Shown: positions 1 to 8,001 of the stretch, piece by piece
Layout: each line of letters begins with the position of its first letter
Position numbering within the stretch: the stretch's first letter is position 1
Source: Ancylobacter moscoviensis
GTDB taxonomy: Bacteria > Pseudomonadota > Alphaproteobacteria > Rhizobiales > Xanthobacteraceae
Length of the DNA: 64,000 bases
Direction of reading: 5' to 3'
Assembly: GCF_007559435.1 (NCBI RefSeq)
Contig: NZ_VMBP01000006.1
Span: 62,001-126,000, forward strand
Translations under genes and position numbers: made by a program
Notes under the pieces: model-generated
Databases searched by the model: none
What the model was told of the DNA's origin: nothing
What the model saw: only the letters and a program-made list of their open reading frames with translations

Positions 1-1008
1 GAGATAGAGACGCTGGCGCGTCACGTCCGGCGCTTTCTGGTACTCGGTCAGCACGCTGAGGAAGCGCGAGGCCTGACCGCGCGCCTCGATGATCGCGCGC
101 TCCTTGTAGCCCTCGGCGCCCTGGGTGATGCGGGCGGCCTCGCCGCGCGCTTCCGGCACCACGCGGTTGGCGTAGGCCTGCGCCTCGTTCTGCAGGCGCT
201 CGGCGTCGGCGCGTGCGGCCTGCACGTCGCGGAAGGCGTCGATCACCTGCGAGGGCGGATCTACCTTCTGCAGCTGGACCTGGGTGACGAGGATGCCGGA
301 CTTGTAGCTGTCGAGCGTGCGCTGCATCAGCTCCTGCACCGCCGTCTCGATGTTCTGGCGGGCGCCGGTGAGGATCGGCTGGATGTTGGTACGGCCGACC
401 ACCTCGCGCATGGCGCTTTCGGCCACGGCCTTGATGGTGCCTTCCGGGTTCTGGACGTTGAACAGGAAGTTGGCGGCGCCGATGTCCTCGGCCGAGCCGG
501 GGGCGGCGGGCTTCACCATCCAGAACACGGCGAAGTCGACATCGACGATGTTCTCGTCGCCGGTGAGCATCAGGCTCTCTTCGGAGACGTCGCGCATGGC
601 GGCGCCGCGGCGCGGATCGTCGCCGGTGCGGATGCCGATGTCGATGCGGTTGACGCGCGTGACCTGGGGGGTGAGCACGGTCTCGATCGGGTAGGGGAGG
701 TGGTAGTTCAGGCCGGGATTGGAGGTGGCGACGAACTTGCCGAAGCGCAGCACCACGCCCTGCTCGTCGGGCTCGACGCGGTAGAAGCCGGAGAGCAGCC
801 AGGCCACGATGGCGAGGACCACCACCACGACGATGCCCTTGCCGCTGCCGAAGCCGCCGGGCACGGCGGTGCGCAACCTTTCCTGGCCCCGGCGGATGAG
901 TTCTTCGAGATCGGGAGAATTATTCGGTCCCGACGATTGCGGACCAGTGCCCCAGGGGCCGCGCGGACCACCACCCCATGGCCCACCGCTCTGGTTCTTC
1001 CACGACAT
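1..1008 (-). CDS. hflK: FtsH protease modulator subunit HflK (3' end cut off by window)
   Basis: HflK forms a large inner-membrane complex with HflC that encloses the FtsH protease and limits its access to substrates. The 336 codons visible start at an ATG read from 1008. A Gly/Pro/Trp-rich cytoplasmic N-terminus (MSWKNQSGGPWGGG) of about 45 residues is followed by one membrane segment (GIVVVVVLAIVAWLLSGFY). Then comes a stomatin/SPFH (band 7) domain with typical stretches such as VEPDEQGVVLRFG and AYANRVVPEARGEA, and an Ala/Glu-rich helical region. The C-terminus and the expected downstream hflC lie outside the window to the left. A promoter-like sequence sits 116-144 bp upstream. FtsH itself is in this window at 59.5 kb. 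Confidence 0.95.
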   Translation of the reverse strand, partial: MSWKNQSGGPWGGGPRGPWGTGPQSSGPNNSPDLEELIRRGQERLRTAVPGGFGSGKGIVVVVVLAIVAWLLSGFYRVEPDEQGVVLRFGKFVATSNPGLNYHLPYPIETVLTPQVTRVNRIDIGIRTGDDPRRGAAMRDVSEESLMLTGDENIVDVDFAVFWMVKPAAPGSAEDIGAANFLFNVQNPEGTIKAVAESAMREVVGRTNIQPILTGARQNIETAVQELMQRTLDSYKSGILVTQVQLQKVDPPSQVIDAFRDVQAARADAERLQNEAQAYANRVVPEARGEAARITQGAEGYKERAIIEARGQASRFLSVLTEYQKAPDVTRQRLYL

Positions 1009-1123
1009 TCCGCGCCCACTCCGTTTGCGCGCCCGGCAGTGTCAGGGCTCGCATGCGCAGAACCGCCAGACGCCACCGTGCAGGAAAGACCGCGCCCCTC
1101 CATGCGAAAAGCGCGGAGAGGCG

Positions 1124-1152
1124 GTTATAGGTGACGAGGCATTCGGTTACAA
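1124..1152 (-). promoter_or_regulatory. Candidate sigma-70 promoter for hflK
   Basis: On the minus strand TTGTAA (1152-1147) and TATAAC (1129-1124) are separated by exactly 17 bases. It lies in the gap between the RHH gene and hflK and points toward hflK. Called by eye from consensus only. Confidence 0.5.
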
Positions 1153-1188
1153 CGCACCGCCAGTGCCGATATGGTGTACGGCGCGGTC

Positions 1189-1464
1189 TTACGCAACGGT
1201 AGGGCGCGCGGCCGCGTTCCGTTCGGGGGCGTCGATCGTGTCGCGGGTCGGCGGATTGCGGTAATGGGCCAGCACGTAGAGACGGATCGCTGAGGACAAG
1301 TTGCCCTGATTGCGCCCCGAATCAATGGAAGCCACAATCTCCGAAAGTGTACTGCGGCGATTTGCGGCGATTTCCTTGAGGGCATCCCAGAACTGATCTT
1401 CCAGGCTGACGCTCGTCTTGTGCCCGGCAATCACGATGGACCGCTTAACAACGGGGCTCTTCAT
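1189..1464 (-). CDS. Ribbon-helix-helix domain protein (RHH_4 / COG4321 type)
   Basis: A 91-residue protein that resembles the small alphaproteobacterial ribbon-helix-helix family (RHH_4). The N-terminal VVKRSIVIAGHKTSVSLE gives the beta strand, followed by an amphipathic helix (FWDALKEIAANRR), a turn and a second helix (TLSEIVASIDSG). This is the usual RHH order and predicts a DNA-binding dimer. The C-terminal part (SSAIRLYVLAHYRNP) is typical of this subfamily. The targets are unknown. Its start codon overlaps the stop of the upstream DUF4169 gene by 4 bases (ATGA), so the two are almost certainly co-translated. Confidence 0.85.
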   Translation of the reverse strand: MKSPVVKRSIVIAGHKTSVSLEDQFWDALKEIAANRRSTLSEIVASIDSGRNQGNLSSAIRLYVLAHYRNPPTRDTIDAPERNAAARPTVA

Positions 1465-1658
1465 GTGTCGTCCTCTCGTATGCGTCTGTGCCCGTCGAGC
1501 GACTTTTCATCTTGCCGCTCCTGTGCGGCCTCCAGCTCCCGCTGAGCCTTTGACCGGCCAAACTCCAAACGCCGCGCCGCGGCGTTTTGTTCCGCGTGCG
1601 CCCGCGCGATGCGCTTGCGATACCGATTGAGATTTACAATGTCGGCCACGAGCGCCAT
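1461..1658 (-). CDS. DUF4169 family small basic protein
   Basis: A 65-residue, strongly charged protein starting MALVADIVNLNRYRKR and ending GHRRIREDDT. The IVNLNRYRK start, the Ala/Glu/Arg helical middle (RRLEFGRSKAQRELEAA) and the LDGHRR end are the DUF4169 pattern, which is largely limited to alphaproteobacteria. It is predicted to be mostly one long helix, with no signal peptide or membrane segment. Its function is unknown. It is translationally coupled to the RHH gene and lies divergent from fumC, a neighbourhood I recall as common in Rhizobiales. The ribosome binding site before the ATG is weak. Confidence 0.8.
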   Translation of the reverse strand: MALVADIVNLNRYRKRIARAHAEQNAAARRLEFGRSKAQRELEAAQERQDEKSLDGHRRIREDDT

Positions 1659-2060
1659 TTCCAGAACAAAGAGAGAAGAAACGCGGCCAGAAGTTGTTCG
1701 CGTCGCTCACTCTTCTTAGTTGATTCGATAATGTCGGCGAAAGTTTGATACTGCCAGATACCGCATTGCGAAAGAGAGTCTAGCTTCATTATTCGTTAAA
1801 GTACAAATTTGTCGGGTGTTATATAATTAATTTTGGTCGTTATTTATAAGTATAGAAATACCGCCCCCTTTGTTCGCGCGGTACTTGGTTGCTCTTCGGC
1901 TCGCGCCTTCGTGATTCCGAAAGGGGGAATGCGTCAAGCGGGCGTCCCGTCCGAGGTCGCATTTTCCCACATCCTTCCGCATGCTAAACGGACGGCGCAC
2001 ACCCCGGCGTCCCGCCTAATGGCGTGGCCGTGAGACGCCTGATCCCGAAAGGCTTTGACG
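1659..2060. other. AT-rich intergenic region between divergent DUF4169 and fumC
   Basis: About 400 bases without a convincing gene. Positions 1780-1860 are clearly AT-rich against GC-rich surroundings and contain a -10-like TATAAT at 1822-1827, without a good -35. An 8-base inverted repeat (CCCCCTTT 1864-1871, AAAGGGGG 1920-1927) encloses a GC-rich 48-base interior and could form a structured leader for fumC. A short open frame at 1833-2033 has no family features and was not called. Confidence 0.6.
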
Positions 2061-3452
2061 ATGACCAACACCCGCATCGAAACCGACACGTTCGGTCCTA
2101 TCGAGGTGGAGAACGACAAGTACTGGGGCGCGCAGGCGCAGCGCTCGCTCGGCAACTTCAAGATCGGCTGGGAGAAGCAGCCGCTGCCGGTGATCCGCGC
2201 GCTCGGCGTGATCAAGCGGGCGGCGGCGGAGACCAATCAGGAACTTGGCCATCTCGACCCCAAGGTCGCGGCGGCGATCGTCGCGGCGGCGCAGGAGGTG
2301 ATCGACGGCAAGCTCGACGCGCATTTCCCGCTGGCGGTCTGGCAGACGGGCTCGGGCACGCAGTCGAACATGAACGCCAACGAGGTGATCTCGAACCGCG
2401 CCATCGAGATGCTGGGCGGCGAGAAGGGCTCGAAGAAGCCCGTTCACCCGAACGACCACGTCAATATGAGCCAGTCGTCGAACGACACCTATCCGACGGC
2501 GATGCACGTCGCCGCGGCGGTGGAGATCGTCCGCCGGCTGCTTCCGGCTCTCGTCAAGCTGCGCGACGCGCTGGCGGAAAAGGCGGAAGCCTGGCAGCAC
2601 ATCATCAAGATCGGCCGCACCCATACGCAGGATGCGACGCCGCTGACGCTTGGCCAGGAGTTCTCCGGCTACACCCAGCAGGTCACGAACGGCATCGCTC
2701 GCATCGAGCAGACCCTGCCGGCGCTGATGGAGCTGGCGCAGGGGGGCACCGCTGTCGGCACGGGCCTGAACGCGCCGGTCGGCTTCGCCGAGAAGGTCGC
2801 CGCCAAGATCGCGGAGATCACCGGGCTGCCCTTCACCTCGGCGCCGAACAAGTTCGAGGCGCTCGCCGCCCATGACGCCATGGTGTTCTCGCACGGGGCG
2901 ATCAACACGGTGGCGGTGTCGCTGTTCAAGATCGCCAACGATATCCGCCTGCTCGGCTCGGGCCCGCGCTCCGGCCTCGGCGAGCTTTCCCTGCCGGAGA
3001 ACGAGCCGGGCTCCTCGATCATGCCGGGCAAGGTGAATCCGACGCAGTGCGAGGCGCTGACGCAGGTGTGCGTGCAGGTGTTCGGCAATAACGCCGCGCT
3101 CAGCTTCGCCGGCAGCCAGGGTCATTTCGAGTTGAACGTCTACAACCCGGTGATGGCCTATAACTTCCTGCAGTCCGTGCGCCTGATCGCCGACGCCGCG
3201 ATCAGCTTCACTGACAATTGCGTCGTCGGCATCGTGCCGCGCGAGGACAATATCAAGGCGGCGCTGGAGCGCTCGCTGATGCTGGTCACCGCGCTGGCGC
3301 CAAAGATCGGCTACGATAACGCCGCCAAGATCGCCAAGACCGCGCACAAGAACGGCACCACGCTGCGCGACGAAGCGGTGGGCGGCGGCTATGTCACGAA
3401 CGAGGAGTTCGACGCGATCGTTCGTCCGGAGAAGATGATTTCTCCCGGTTAA
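2061..3452 (+). CDS. fumC: Class II fumarate hydratase
   Basis: Catalyses reversible hydration of fumarate to L-malate in the TCA cycle, as an iron-independent tetramer. The 463-residue length is normal for FumC. The superfamily signature [11 protein letters not shown] is at about residues 317-327. Other active-site stretches are [14 protein letters not shown] near 95-110, [11 protein letters not shown] near 140 and [16 protein letters not shown] near 180-195, which carries the catalytic histidine. I chose the ATG at 2061, with GAAAGG about 10 bases upstream, over an in-frame TTG six bases earlier. An inverted repeat lies directly downstream. Confidence 0.97.
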   Translation: MTNTRIETDTFGPIEVENDKYWGAQAQRSLGNFKIGWEKQPLPVIRALGVIKRAAAETNQELGHLDPKVAAAIVAAAQEVIDGKLDAHFPLAVWQTGSGTQSNMNANEVISNRAIEMLGGEKGSKKPVHPNDHVNMSQSSNDTYPTAMHVAAAVEIVRRLLPALVKLRDALAEKAEAWQHIIKIGRTHTQDATPLTLGQEFSGYTQQVTNGIARIEQTLPALMELAQGGTAVGTGLNAPVGFAEKVAAKIAEITGLPFTSAPNKFEALAAHDAMVFSHGAINTVAVSLFKIANDIRLLGSGPRSGLGELSLPENEPGSSIMPGKVNPTQCEALTQVCVQVFGNNAALSFAGSQGHFELNVYNPVMAYNFLQSVRLIADAAISFTDNCVVGIVPREDNIKAALERSLMLVTALAPKIGYDNAAKIAKTAHKNGTTLRDEAVGGGYVTNEEFDAIVRPEKMISPG

Positions 3453-3461
3453 TGACTATTC

Positions 3462-3512
3462 ATGAACCTGAATGGCTGTTAATCTTTGTTTCTGAAAGTC
3501 ATTCAGGTTCAT
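3462..3512. promoter_or_regulatory. Perfect 13-bp inverted repeat before the LTXXQ-family gene
   Basis: ATGAACCTGAATG (3462-3474) is mirrored exactly by CATTCAGGTTCAT (3500-3512) with 25 bases between. Further TTCAT words follow nearby. There is no U-tract, so it does not look like a fumC terminator. Its place about 75-120 bases before an envelope-stress type gene suggests a two-half-site operator. This is inference. Confidence 0.5.
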
Positions 3513-3584
3513 TACCGAAGTTTCATTTGAAGTTCTTCGGTGTCCACTGCAACATCGGTCTCACCTCCACAGGAGATGAGACCG

Positions 3585-4226
3585 ATGAAACGTACGATTA
3601 TCGCGGCTGCCGCCGCCGCCCTTCTCGCCAGTGCAACGTTTGGCCTGGCCGCGCCGGAACTGAAGTCCGGCGAACGCTCCCGTCCCAGCCCCGAACAGAT
3701 CGCCGAGTTCGCCGGCGCGATGAGCGATGCCCGCATCGCCGCGCTCAAGGCGGGGCTGCGCCTCACGGCGGAGCAGGAAAAGCTGTGGCCGGCGCTGGAG
3801 ACCGCGCTTCAGGACGCTTCGAAGGCGCGTATCGAGCGCCGGGCCGAACGCCACGCCGCGAAGGCCGGGCCGGCCAAGGATGAGAATGCCGCGGGCGATG
3901 TCGCCAAGGTGGAGCGCCCCGACGTGATCGAGCGCCTGCGCCAGCGTGCCGACGGCATGGTTGAGCGCGGCGCGGCGATGAAGAAGCTGGCCGATGCGGC
4001 CGCCCCGCTCTACGACAGCCTCGACGAGGCGCAGAAGCGTCGCTTCGGCGTGCTGTTCCGGCAGGTGCAGCATCCGCACATGGCCTTCGCCGGGCATGAC
4101 GGCGAGCGGGGCCACGGCGCGCACCGCTTCGGCCCGGGGCGCGGCGGCGAGGGCGGCCCGATGCACCACCGCATGGGCCCCGGCCCGATGCCGGATGGCC
4201 CCGCCCCCGAGGGCGAGCCGCTCTGA
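3585..4226 (+). CDS. Spy/CpxP-like LTXXQ motif family periplasmic protein
   Basis: A 213-residue secreted protein. A clear signal peptide (MKRTIIAAAAAALLASATFGLAAP) is followed by helices carrying LTXXQ-family features: ALKAGLRLTAEQEKLWPALE near residues 50-70, and a second copy-like region with LYDSLDEAQKRRFGVLFRQ near 145-165. The C-terminus is rich in Gly, His and Met (HPHMAFAGHDGERGHGAHRFGPG), which suggests metal contact. In this family such proteins act as periplasmic chaperones or metal and stress sensors. The ATG at 3585 has AGGAG about nine bases upstream. It is flanked by the inverted repeat upstream and a strong terminator downstream, so it is probably monocistronic. Confidence 0.85.
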   Translation: MKRTIIAAAAAALLASATFGLAAPELKSGERSRPSPEQIAEFAGAMSDARIAALKAGLRLTAEQEKLWPALETALQDASKARIERRAERHAAKAGPAKDENAAGDVAKVERPDVIERLRQRADGMVERGAAMKKLADAAAPLYDSLDEAQKRRFGVLFRQVQHPHMAFAGHDGERGHGAHRFGPGRGGEGGPMHHRMGPGPMPDGPAPEGEPL

Positions 4227-4281
4227 ACGGCGTCTCTCCTTCTTTCGGACCAATGACTCCCGAGCATCCCCGCTCGTACTT

Positions 4282-4310
4282 GCCGCCGGCTCCGTGCCGG
4301 CGGCTTTTTT
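4282..4310 (+). terminator. Intrinsic terminator after the LTXXQ gene
   Basis: Perfect 9-bp stem GCCGCCGGC (4282-4290) / GCCGGCGGC (4296-4304) with a 5-base loop, followed by six T (4305-4310). Confidence 0.9.
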
Positions 4311-4313
4311 CGT

Positions 4314-4793
4314 TCAGCCGGCGGCGAGCTTCTTCAATGCCCCGCCGCTGACCCTCTGCAGGGTCCAGGCGTCCATGGGCAGGGCGCCGATCGCGCGATA
4401 GAACCGGATCGCCGGCTCGTTCCAGTTCAGCACCGACCATTCGAAGCGGTCGAGGCTTTCCTCGACGCAGCGGCGGGCGAGATGGCGCATCAGCTCCGTC
4501 GCGATGCCCCGCCCGCGGAAGGCCGGCCGCACGAAGAGGTCCTCGAGGAAGATCCCGTGCCGGCCGCGGAAGGTCGAGTAATTGTAGAACCACAGCACGA
4601 AGCCGGCCGGCGCGCCCTCCCATTCCGCGATGTCGGAGAACACGCGGGGATTGGGGCCGAAGACGTCGCGTTCGATATCCGCGACCGTGGCACCGACCTC
4701 GTGCAGCAGCTTCTCGTATTCGGCGAGCTCGCGCACGAAATCGAAGATGAGCCCGGCGTCGGCGGGCTCGGCGGGGCGAATGGTCAGCGACAT
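4314..4793 (-). CDS. GNAT family N-acetyltransferase (diamine acetyltransferase-like)
   Basis: A 159-residue single-domain GNAT. The acetyl-CoA binding motif A is RGRGIATEL near residue 95-103, preceded by FLEDLFVRPAFRG. Motif B includes WNEPAIRFYRAIGA near 125-140. The N-terminal MSLTIRPAEPADAGLIFDFV and the FYNYSTFRGRHGIFLEDLFV block resemble spermidine/thialysine-type acetyltransferases, so a small amine is a plausible acceptor, but this is not proven. The ATG at 4793 has GGAG six bases upstream. An in-frame GTG 15 bases earlier is less likely. Confidence 0.85.
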   Translation of the reverse strand: MSLTIRPAEPADAGLIFDFVRELAEYEKLLHEVGATVADIERDVFGPNPRVFSDIAEWEGAPAGFVLWFYNYSTFRGRHGIFLEDLFVRPAFRGRGIATELMRHLARRCVEESLDRFEWSVLNWNEPAIRFYRAIGALPMDAWTLQRVSGGALKKLAAG

Positions 4794-4873
4794 CGATATC
4801 TCCGGCACAGCGTGGTGGCACCAGCGCTTGCCGGAAGCAGGCCCGCCGGGTCAAGCCCGAAGCCCGTACCGCA

Positions 4874-5668
4874 TCAGACTGCGACGGGCGCCTTGATGGC
4901 CGGATGGGGATCGTAGCCCTCGATGGCGATGTCCTCGAAGCGGAAGGCGAAGAGGTCCGCCACCGCTGGATTGAGCTTCAAGGTCGGCAGCGGGCGCGGG
5001 GCGCGCGAGAGCTGCTCGTGCACCTGCTCGAGGTGGTTGAGATAGATGTGCGCGTCGCCGAAGGTGTGCACGAAGTCGCCGACCTTCAGCCCCGTCACCT
5101 GCGCCACCATGTGGGTGAGCAGGGCATAGGAGGCGATGTTGAACGGCACGCCGAGGAAGATGTCGGCCGAGCGCTGGTAGAGCTGGCAGGAGAGCTTGCC
5201 GTCCAGCACGTAGAACTGGAACAGGCAGTGGCAGGGCGGCAGCGCCATCTTCGGCACATCCGCCGGGTTCCAGGCGGAGACGATCAGCCGGCGCGAATCC
5301 GGATTGCGGCGGATGTCGGCGACGACCTGCGCGATCTGGTCGATCACGCCGCCATGCCCGTCCGGCCAGGAGCGCCACTGATGGCCGTAGACCGGGCCGA
5401 GATCGCCGTTGGCATCGGCCCATTCGTCCCAGATGGAGACGCCGTTCTCCTTGAGGTAACGGATGTTGGTGTCGCCGGCGAGGAACCACAGCAGTTCATG
5501 GATGATCGAGCGCAGGTGCAACTTCTTGGTGGTGACGAGCGGGAACCCCTCGGCAAGGTCGAAGCGCATCTGGTGGCCGAACAGGGAGAGCGTGCCCGTC
5601 CCGGTGCGGTCGTCCTTGCGCAGGCCCTCGCGCAGCACCCGTTCCAGAAACTCGTGATATTGCCGCAT
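4874..5668 (-). CDS. thyA: Thymidylate synthase
   Basis: Converts dUMP and 5,10-methylene-THF to dTMP and dihydrofolate. The 264 residues equal the length of E. coli ThyA. Landmarks are the start [24 protein letters not shown] near 22-33 for phosphate/folate contacts, the catalytic cysteine in [12 protein letters not shown] near residue 146, [13 protein letters not shown], and [10 protein letters not shown] near 207. The dihydrofolate it makes is recycled by FolA, encoded 3.6 kb away. The start was set at the family-typical MRQYHEF although the frame stays open further upstream. Confidence 0.97.
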   Translation of the reverse strand: MRQYHEFLERVLREGLRKDDRTGTGTLSLFGHQMRFDLAEGFPLVTTKKLHLRSIIHELLWFLAGDTNIRYLKENGVSIWDEWADANGDLGPVYGHQWRSWPDGHGGVIDQIAQVVADIRRNPDSRRLIVSAWNPADVPKMALPPCHCLFQFYVLDGKLSCQLYQRSADIFLGVPFNIASYALLTHMVAQVTGLKVGDFVHTFGDAHIYLNHLEQVHEQLSRAPRPLPTLKLNPAVADLFAFRFEDIAIEGYDPHPAIKAPVAV

Positions 5669-5764
5669 GCCTATCGTCCCGTGGGGTTCGGACCCCACTA
5701 CATATAGCGCATCGACGCGGGCGGCGCATCCGGCCGCCCGCGTCCGATCGGGTGCTATCAACGC

Positions 5765-6151
5765 TTAGTCGCAGACCGTGCCGACCGTCACGATGCCGGA
5801 GCGCGACTGGCGCTCCACCGTCTGGCAGCCGCTATCGTAGAAGCCGTGGGGCACGGGCTCGGGCGGAAGGGGCGTGCGGCGCACATAGACCTCGGGGGCG
5901 AAGGGGCCGTCCGCCGGCTCGGTCACGATGACGCGCTCGGGCGCATCCTCCACGATCACCGGCGCCGGCGCCTCGCGGACGATGACCCTCTCTCCGGCGC
6001 CGAGATAGCCGGGCTCCTCGACGACGACCACGCCGGGCCCCACCGGTTCGGCGCTGCGTACATAAAGCTCCTGCGCCAGGCCGGGCGTCACCGCCAGCGC
6101 CGTCAGGCCGAGGCCGGTCGCAAGGCCAAGGGTGAAGTTCGCGGTCCTCAT
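5765..6151 (-). CDS. Small secreted protein of unknown function, Val/Pro/Glu-rich
   Basis: 128 residues. A signal peptide (MRTANFTLGLATGLGLTALAVTPGLAQ) precedes a short mature region built of repeated acidic/valine segments such as VVVVEEPGYL, RVIVREAPAPVIVED and RVIVTEPADGPF. It ends with GCQTVERQSRSGIVTVGTVCD, where the two cysteines could form a disulfide. I do not recognise a family. The ATG at 6151 has GGAGA about eight bases upstream. It lies downstream of no other minus-strand gene and ahead of thyA, with 96 bases between. Confidence 0.65.
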   Translation of the reverse strand: MRTANFTLGLATGLGLTALAVTPGLAQELYVRSAEPVGPGVVVVEEPGYLGAGERVIVREAPAPVIVEDAPERVIVTEPADGPFAPEVYVRRTPLPPEPVPHGFYDSGCQTVERQSRSGIVTVGTVCD

Positions 6152-6392
6152 GGTCCTGTCTCCATGTCTTCCCCCATACCTGCTCCCCAAACCGTCCCGG
6201 AGCGTTCCGGGCGGTGCAGGGGCAAACGGCCGGGAGCGCCGGGCGTTCCACCCCCGGCCGGGGCATTTCTGGGGTCTTTTCGGGGCGGGATCGAACCGGA
6301 GGCTGCGGCGGCGCGCGGGCGGCGGTAGCATGGGAACCCGACGCATCGCGCGCGACTTGTTCCCGTATCGCCGCGGCCGGAGGGAGGATGGA

Positions 6393-6710
6393 ATGATCGA
6401 GAGCATCGACACGCTGCGCACCGAGCGCCACCGGCTGCGCCGCCATCTGGAGCTGCTGGAGCAGGACCCGACGCATCCGCTCGACTTCGCGGTGGAGCAT
6501 GCGCACACGACGCCGGTTCTGGTGCTGCGCGAGGGGCAGGCGCTGCGCAGCGCCCATTCGGACGTGCGGCTCGATTATGCGCTGATGCGGCGGATCATCC
6601 TCACGGCCCTGCGGGAGAAGATCGCCGGCCTCGACCAGCGGCTGGAAGGCCGCGACGCCGGCGATCCGCCGATGGAGCGGGCGCAATTCGGCGACCAGAC
6701 CGAAGCGTGA
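6393..6710 (+). CDS. Small hypothetical cytoplasmic protein
   Basis: 105 residues, mostly helical and charged, with no signal peptide or membrane segment. It begins MIESIDTLRTERHRLRRHLE, has a middle TPVLVLREGQALRSAHSDVRL, and a second helix ALMRRIILTALREKIAGLDQR. I do not recognise a family. The ATG at 6393 is preceded by a strong GAGGGAGG a few bases upstream, which supports translation. It sits just before the tmRNA gene on the same strand. The end of this gene and the ssrA promoter are about 35 bases apart. Confidence 0.6.
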   Translation: MIESIDTLRTERHRLRRHLELLEQDPTHPLDFAVEHAHTTPVLVLREGQALRSAHSDVRLDYALMRRIILTALREKIAGLDQRLEGRDAGDPPMERAQFGDQTEA

Positions 6711-6745
6711 GCGGGGATGACGGCGACCTCTGTTGCCGGCCCCTC

Positions 6746-6774
6746 TTCCAACCCGGCGGGCAAGTCCCTATATT
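6746..6774 (+). promoter_or_regulatory. Candidate promoter for ssrA
   Basis: TTCCAA (6746-6751) and TATATT (6769-6774) with a 17-base spacer lie just ahead of the tmRNA precursor. The predicted start, near 6781, is immediately followed by a hairpin GCCGGC-GCAA-GCCGGC (6783-6798). Confidence 0.55.
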
Positions 6775-6780
6775 CATCCG

Positions 6781-7098
6781 TGCCGGCGCAAGCCGGCTAT
6801 GGCGATAAACGGTTGTCGGAATAAACCCATCGGACCCGGGGGCAGTACCCGGCGCCTCCACCGGAGCCCATCCCGCGCGGGTGGCCTGCGGCGGGGGCGA
6901 AACAGGATCGACGGGGGCGTAAAGGGCATTCTTTCGCTCGGCATGGTACCGCCGTCATCGGACCAAACTTATAGTTGCCAACGACAACTATGCTCCGGTT
7001 GCTCAGGCCGCGTGAGCGGTTTGATCTACGGAAAATAAGTCCTAGCGGGTAGCACCGTGAGGCGGGGTTCGGAGGCACCTGGCAACAGAAGCCTCCAC
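6781..7098 (+). ncRNA. ssrA: Circularly permuted two-piece tmRNA, alphaproteobacterial type
   Basis: tmRNA rescues stalled ribosomes and tags the nascent chain for degradation. The acceptor piece comes first: a T-arm CCGGG/CCCGG with 7-base loop, then CGCCTCC-ACC (6853-6862). After a roughly 30-base spacer that is removed in processing, the coding piece begins GGGGGCGAAACAGGATCGAC (6893 on). GGGGGCG (6893-6899) pairs with CGCCTCC (6853-6859) to form the 7-bp acceptor stem, which proves the permuted order. The tag reading frame at 6977-7015 encodes ANDNYAPVAQAA and a TGA stop. The 3' end is a GGAGGC/GCCTCC hairpin (7071-7096). Exact ends are estimates. sspB follows directly. Confidence 0.93.
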
Positions 7099-7152
7099 TT
7101 CATTCTCACCTTCCGGCTGGCGATTGTCGCTGGAATCGGGTTCATTGCCGGC

Positions 7153-7977
7153 ATGAGCGTCGACCTAATTCGTTATGACCTGCTCGTGCAGGATGCGCTG
7201 CGCGGCGTCGTGCGCCGGGTGCTGACCGATGTCGCGCGCGACGGGCTGCCGGGCGATCACCATCTCTATGTGTCCTTCGACACGCAGGCCCCTGGCGTGC
7301 GGCTTTCCCCGCGCCTGAAGGAGAGATACCCGGAGGAGATGACCGTCGTCCTCCAGCACCAGTTCTGGGATCTCGTGGTCACCGACCAGTTCTTCGAGGT
7401 TGGGCTGTCCTTCAACGGCATTCCCGAGCGGCTGCACATTCCCTTCGCCGCGCTCAAGGGCTTCTTCGATCCTTCCGTGAAGTTCGGACTGCAATTCGAG
7501 CCGATGACGGATGACGAACTGGAAGATGCCGACGAGGAAGCCGAAGAGCCCGTCGCGCCGGCGCCGGTGACGCCGATCTCCGGCGCCCGGCCGACCTCTG
7601 TGCCGTCGACCCGGACCGCCGCGCGGTCGGGCGGCGCCGCGAAGGAAGAGGCCGGCAAGTCGGACGTCGGCAAGTCGGAAACCGGTAAATCCGACGCCGA
7701 CAAGTCCGATTCCACCAGAACAGAAGCGAAGGCGCCGAAGCCGGCGCCCGCCGCCAAGGCGGAACCCAAGGCTGAACCCAAGCCGGTGCCTGCTGCGGCC
7801 CGGGCTGTCGACGCATCCGGCGATGCCCCGGAGGGGAAGGCCGGCAAGCCGACCGGCAAGTCTGCTGCGGCCAAGCCGTCGCCCGCTTCGAAGGCCGACG
7901 AGGGCGAGGCCGAGCCGAAGGACGGCGGGACCGGTGGCGCGCAGGTGGTGCGGCTCGACGCCTTCCGCAAGAAATAG
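7153..7977 (+). CDS. sspB: Alpha-type SspB, ClpXP adaptor for tmRNA-tagged proteins, with long low-complexity tail
   Basis: SspB binds the ssrA tag and tethers the substrate to ClpX. The conserved domain covers about residues 1-120: MSVDLIRYDLLVQDALR, HHLYVSFDTQAPGVRLSP, YPEEMTVVLQHQFWDL, FFEVGLSFNGIPERLHIPFA and the KGFFDPSVKFGLQF block. An acidic linker (DDELEDADEEAEEP) follows. Then comes an unusual roughly 130-residue Ala/Lys/Pro/Ser tail with GKSD/GKSE-type repeats. The extreme C-terminus, VVRLDAFRKK, matches the conserved ClpX-contacting end of alpha SspB. The family is normally about 150-200 residues, so this 274-residue form is long. The ATG at 7153 has only a weak ribosome site. Placement next to ssrA fits its job. 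Confidence 0.93.
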   Translation: MSVDLIRYDLLVQDALRGVVRRVLTDVARDGLPGDHHLYVSFDTQAPGVRLSPRLKERYPEEMTVVLQHQFWDLVVTDQFFEVGLSFNGIPERLHIPFAALKGFFDPSVKFGLQFEPMTDDELEDADEEAEEPVAPAPVTPISGARPTSVPSTRTAARSGGAAKEEAGKSDVGKSETGKSDADKSDSTRTEAKAPKPAPAAKAEPKAEPKPVPAAARAVDASGDAPEGKAGKPTGKSAAAKPSPASKADEGEAEPKDGGTGGAQVVRLDAFRKK

Positions 7978-8001
7978 TTTTCTCCAGCCGGGACGTGAGC
8001 C

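Noticed and set aside
1833-2033. Short open frame of 66 codons before fumC
   Set aside because: No ribosome site or family features, and it overlaps the likely fumC promoter and leader.
3453-3584. The inverted repeat after fumC as a terminator
   Set aside because: The 25-base loop and lack of a T-run make termination unlikely, so an operator reading is preferred.
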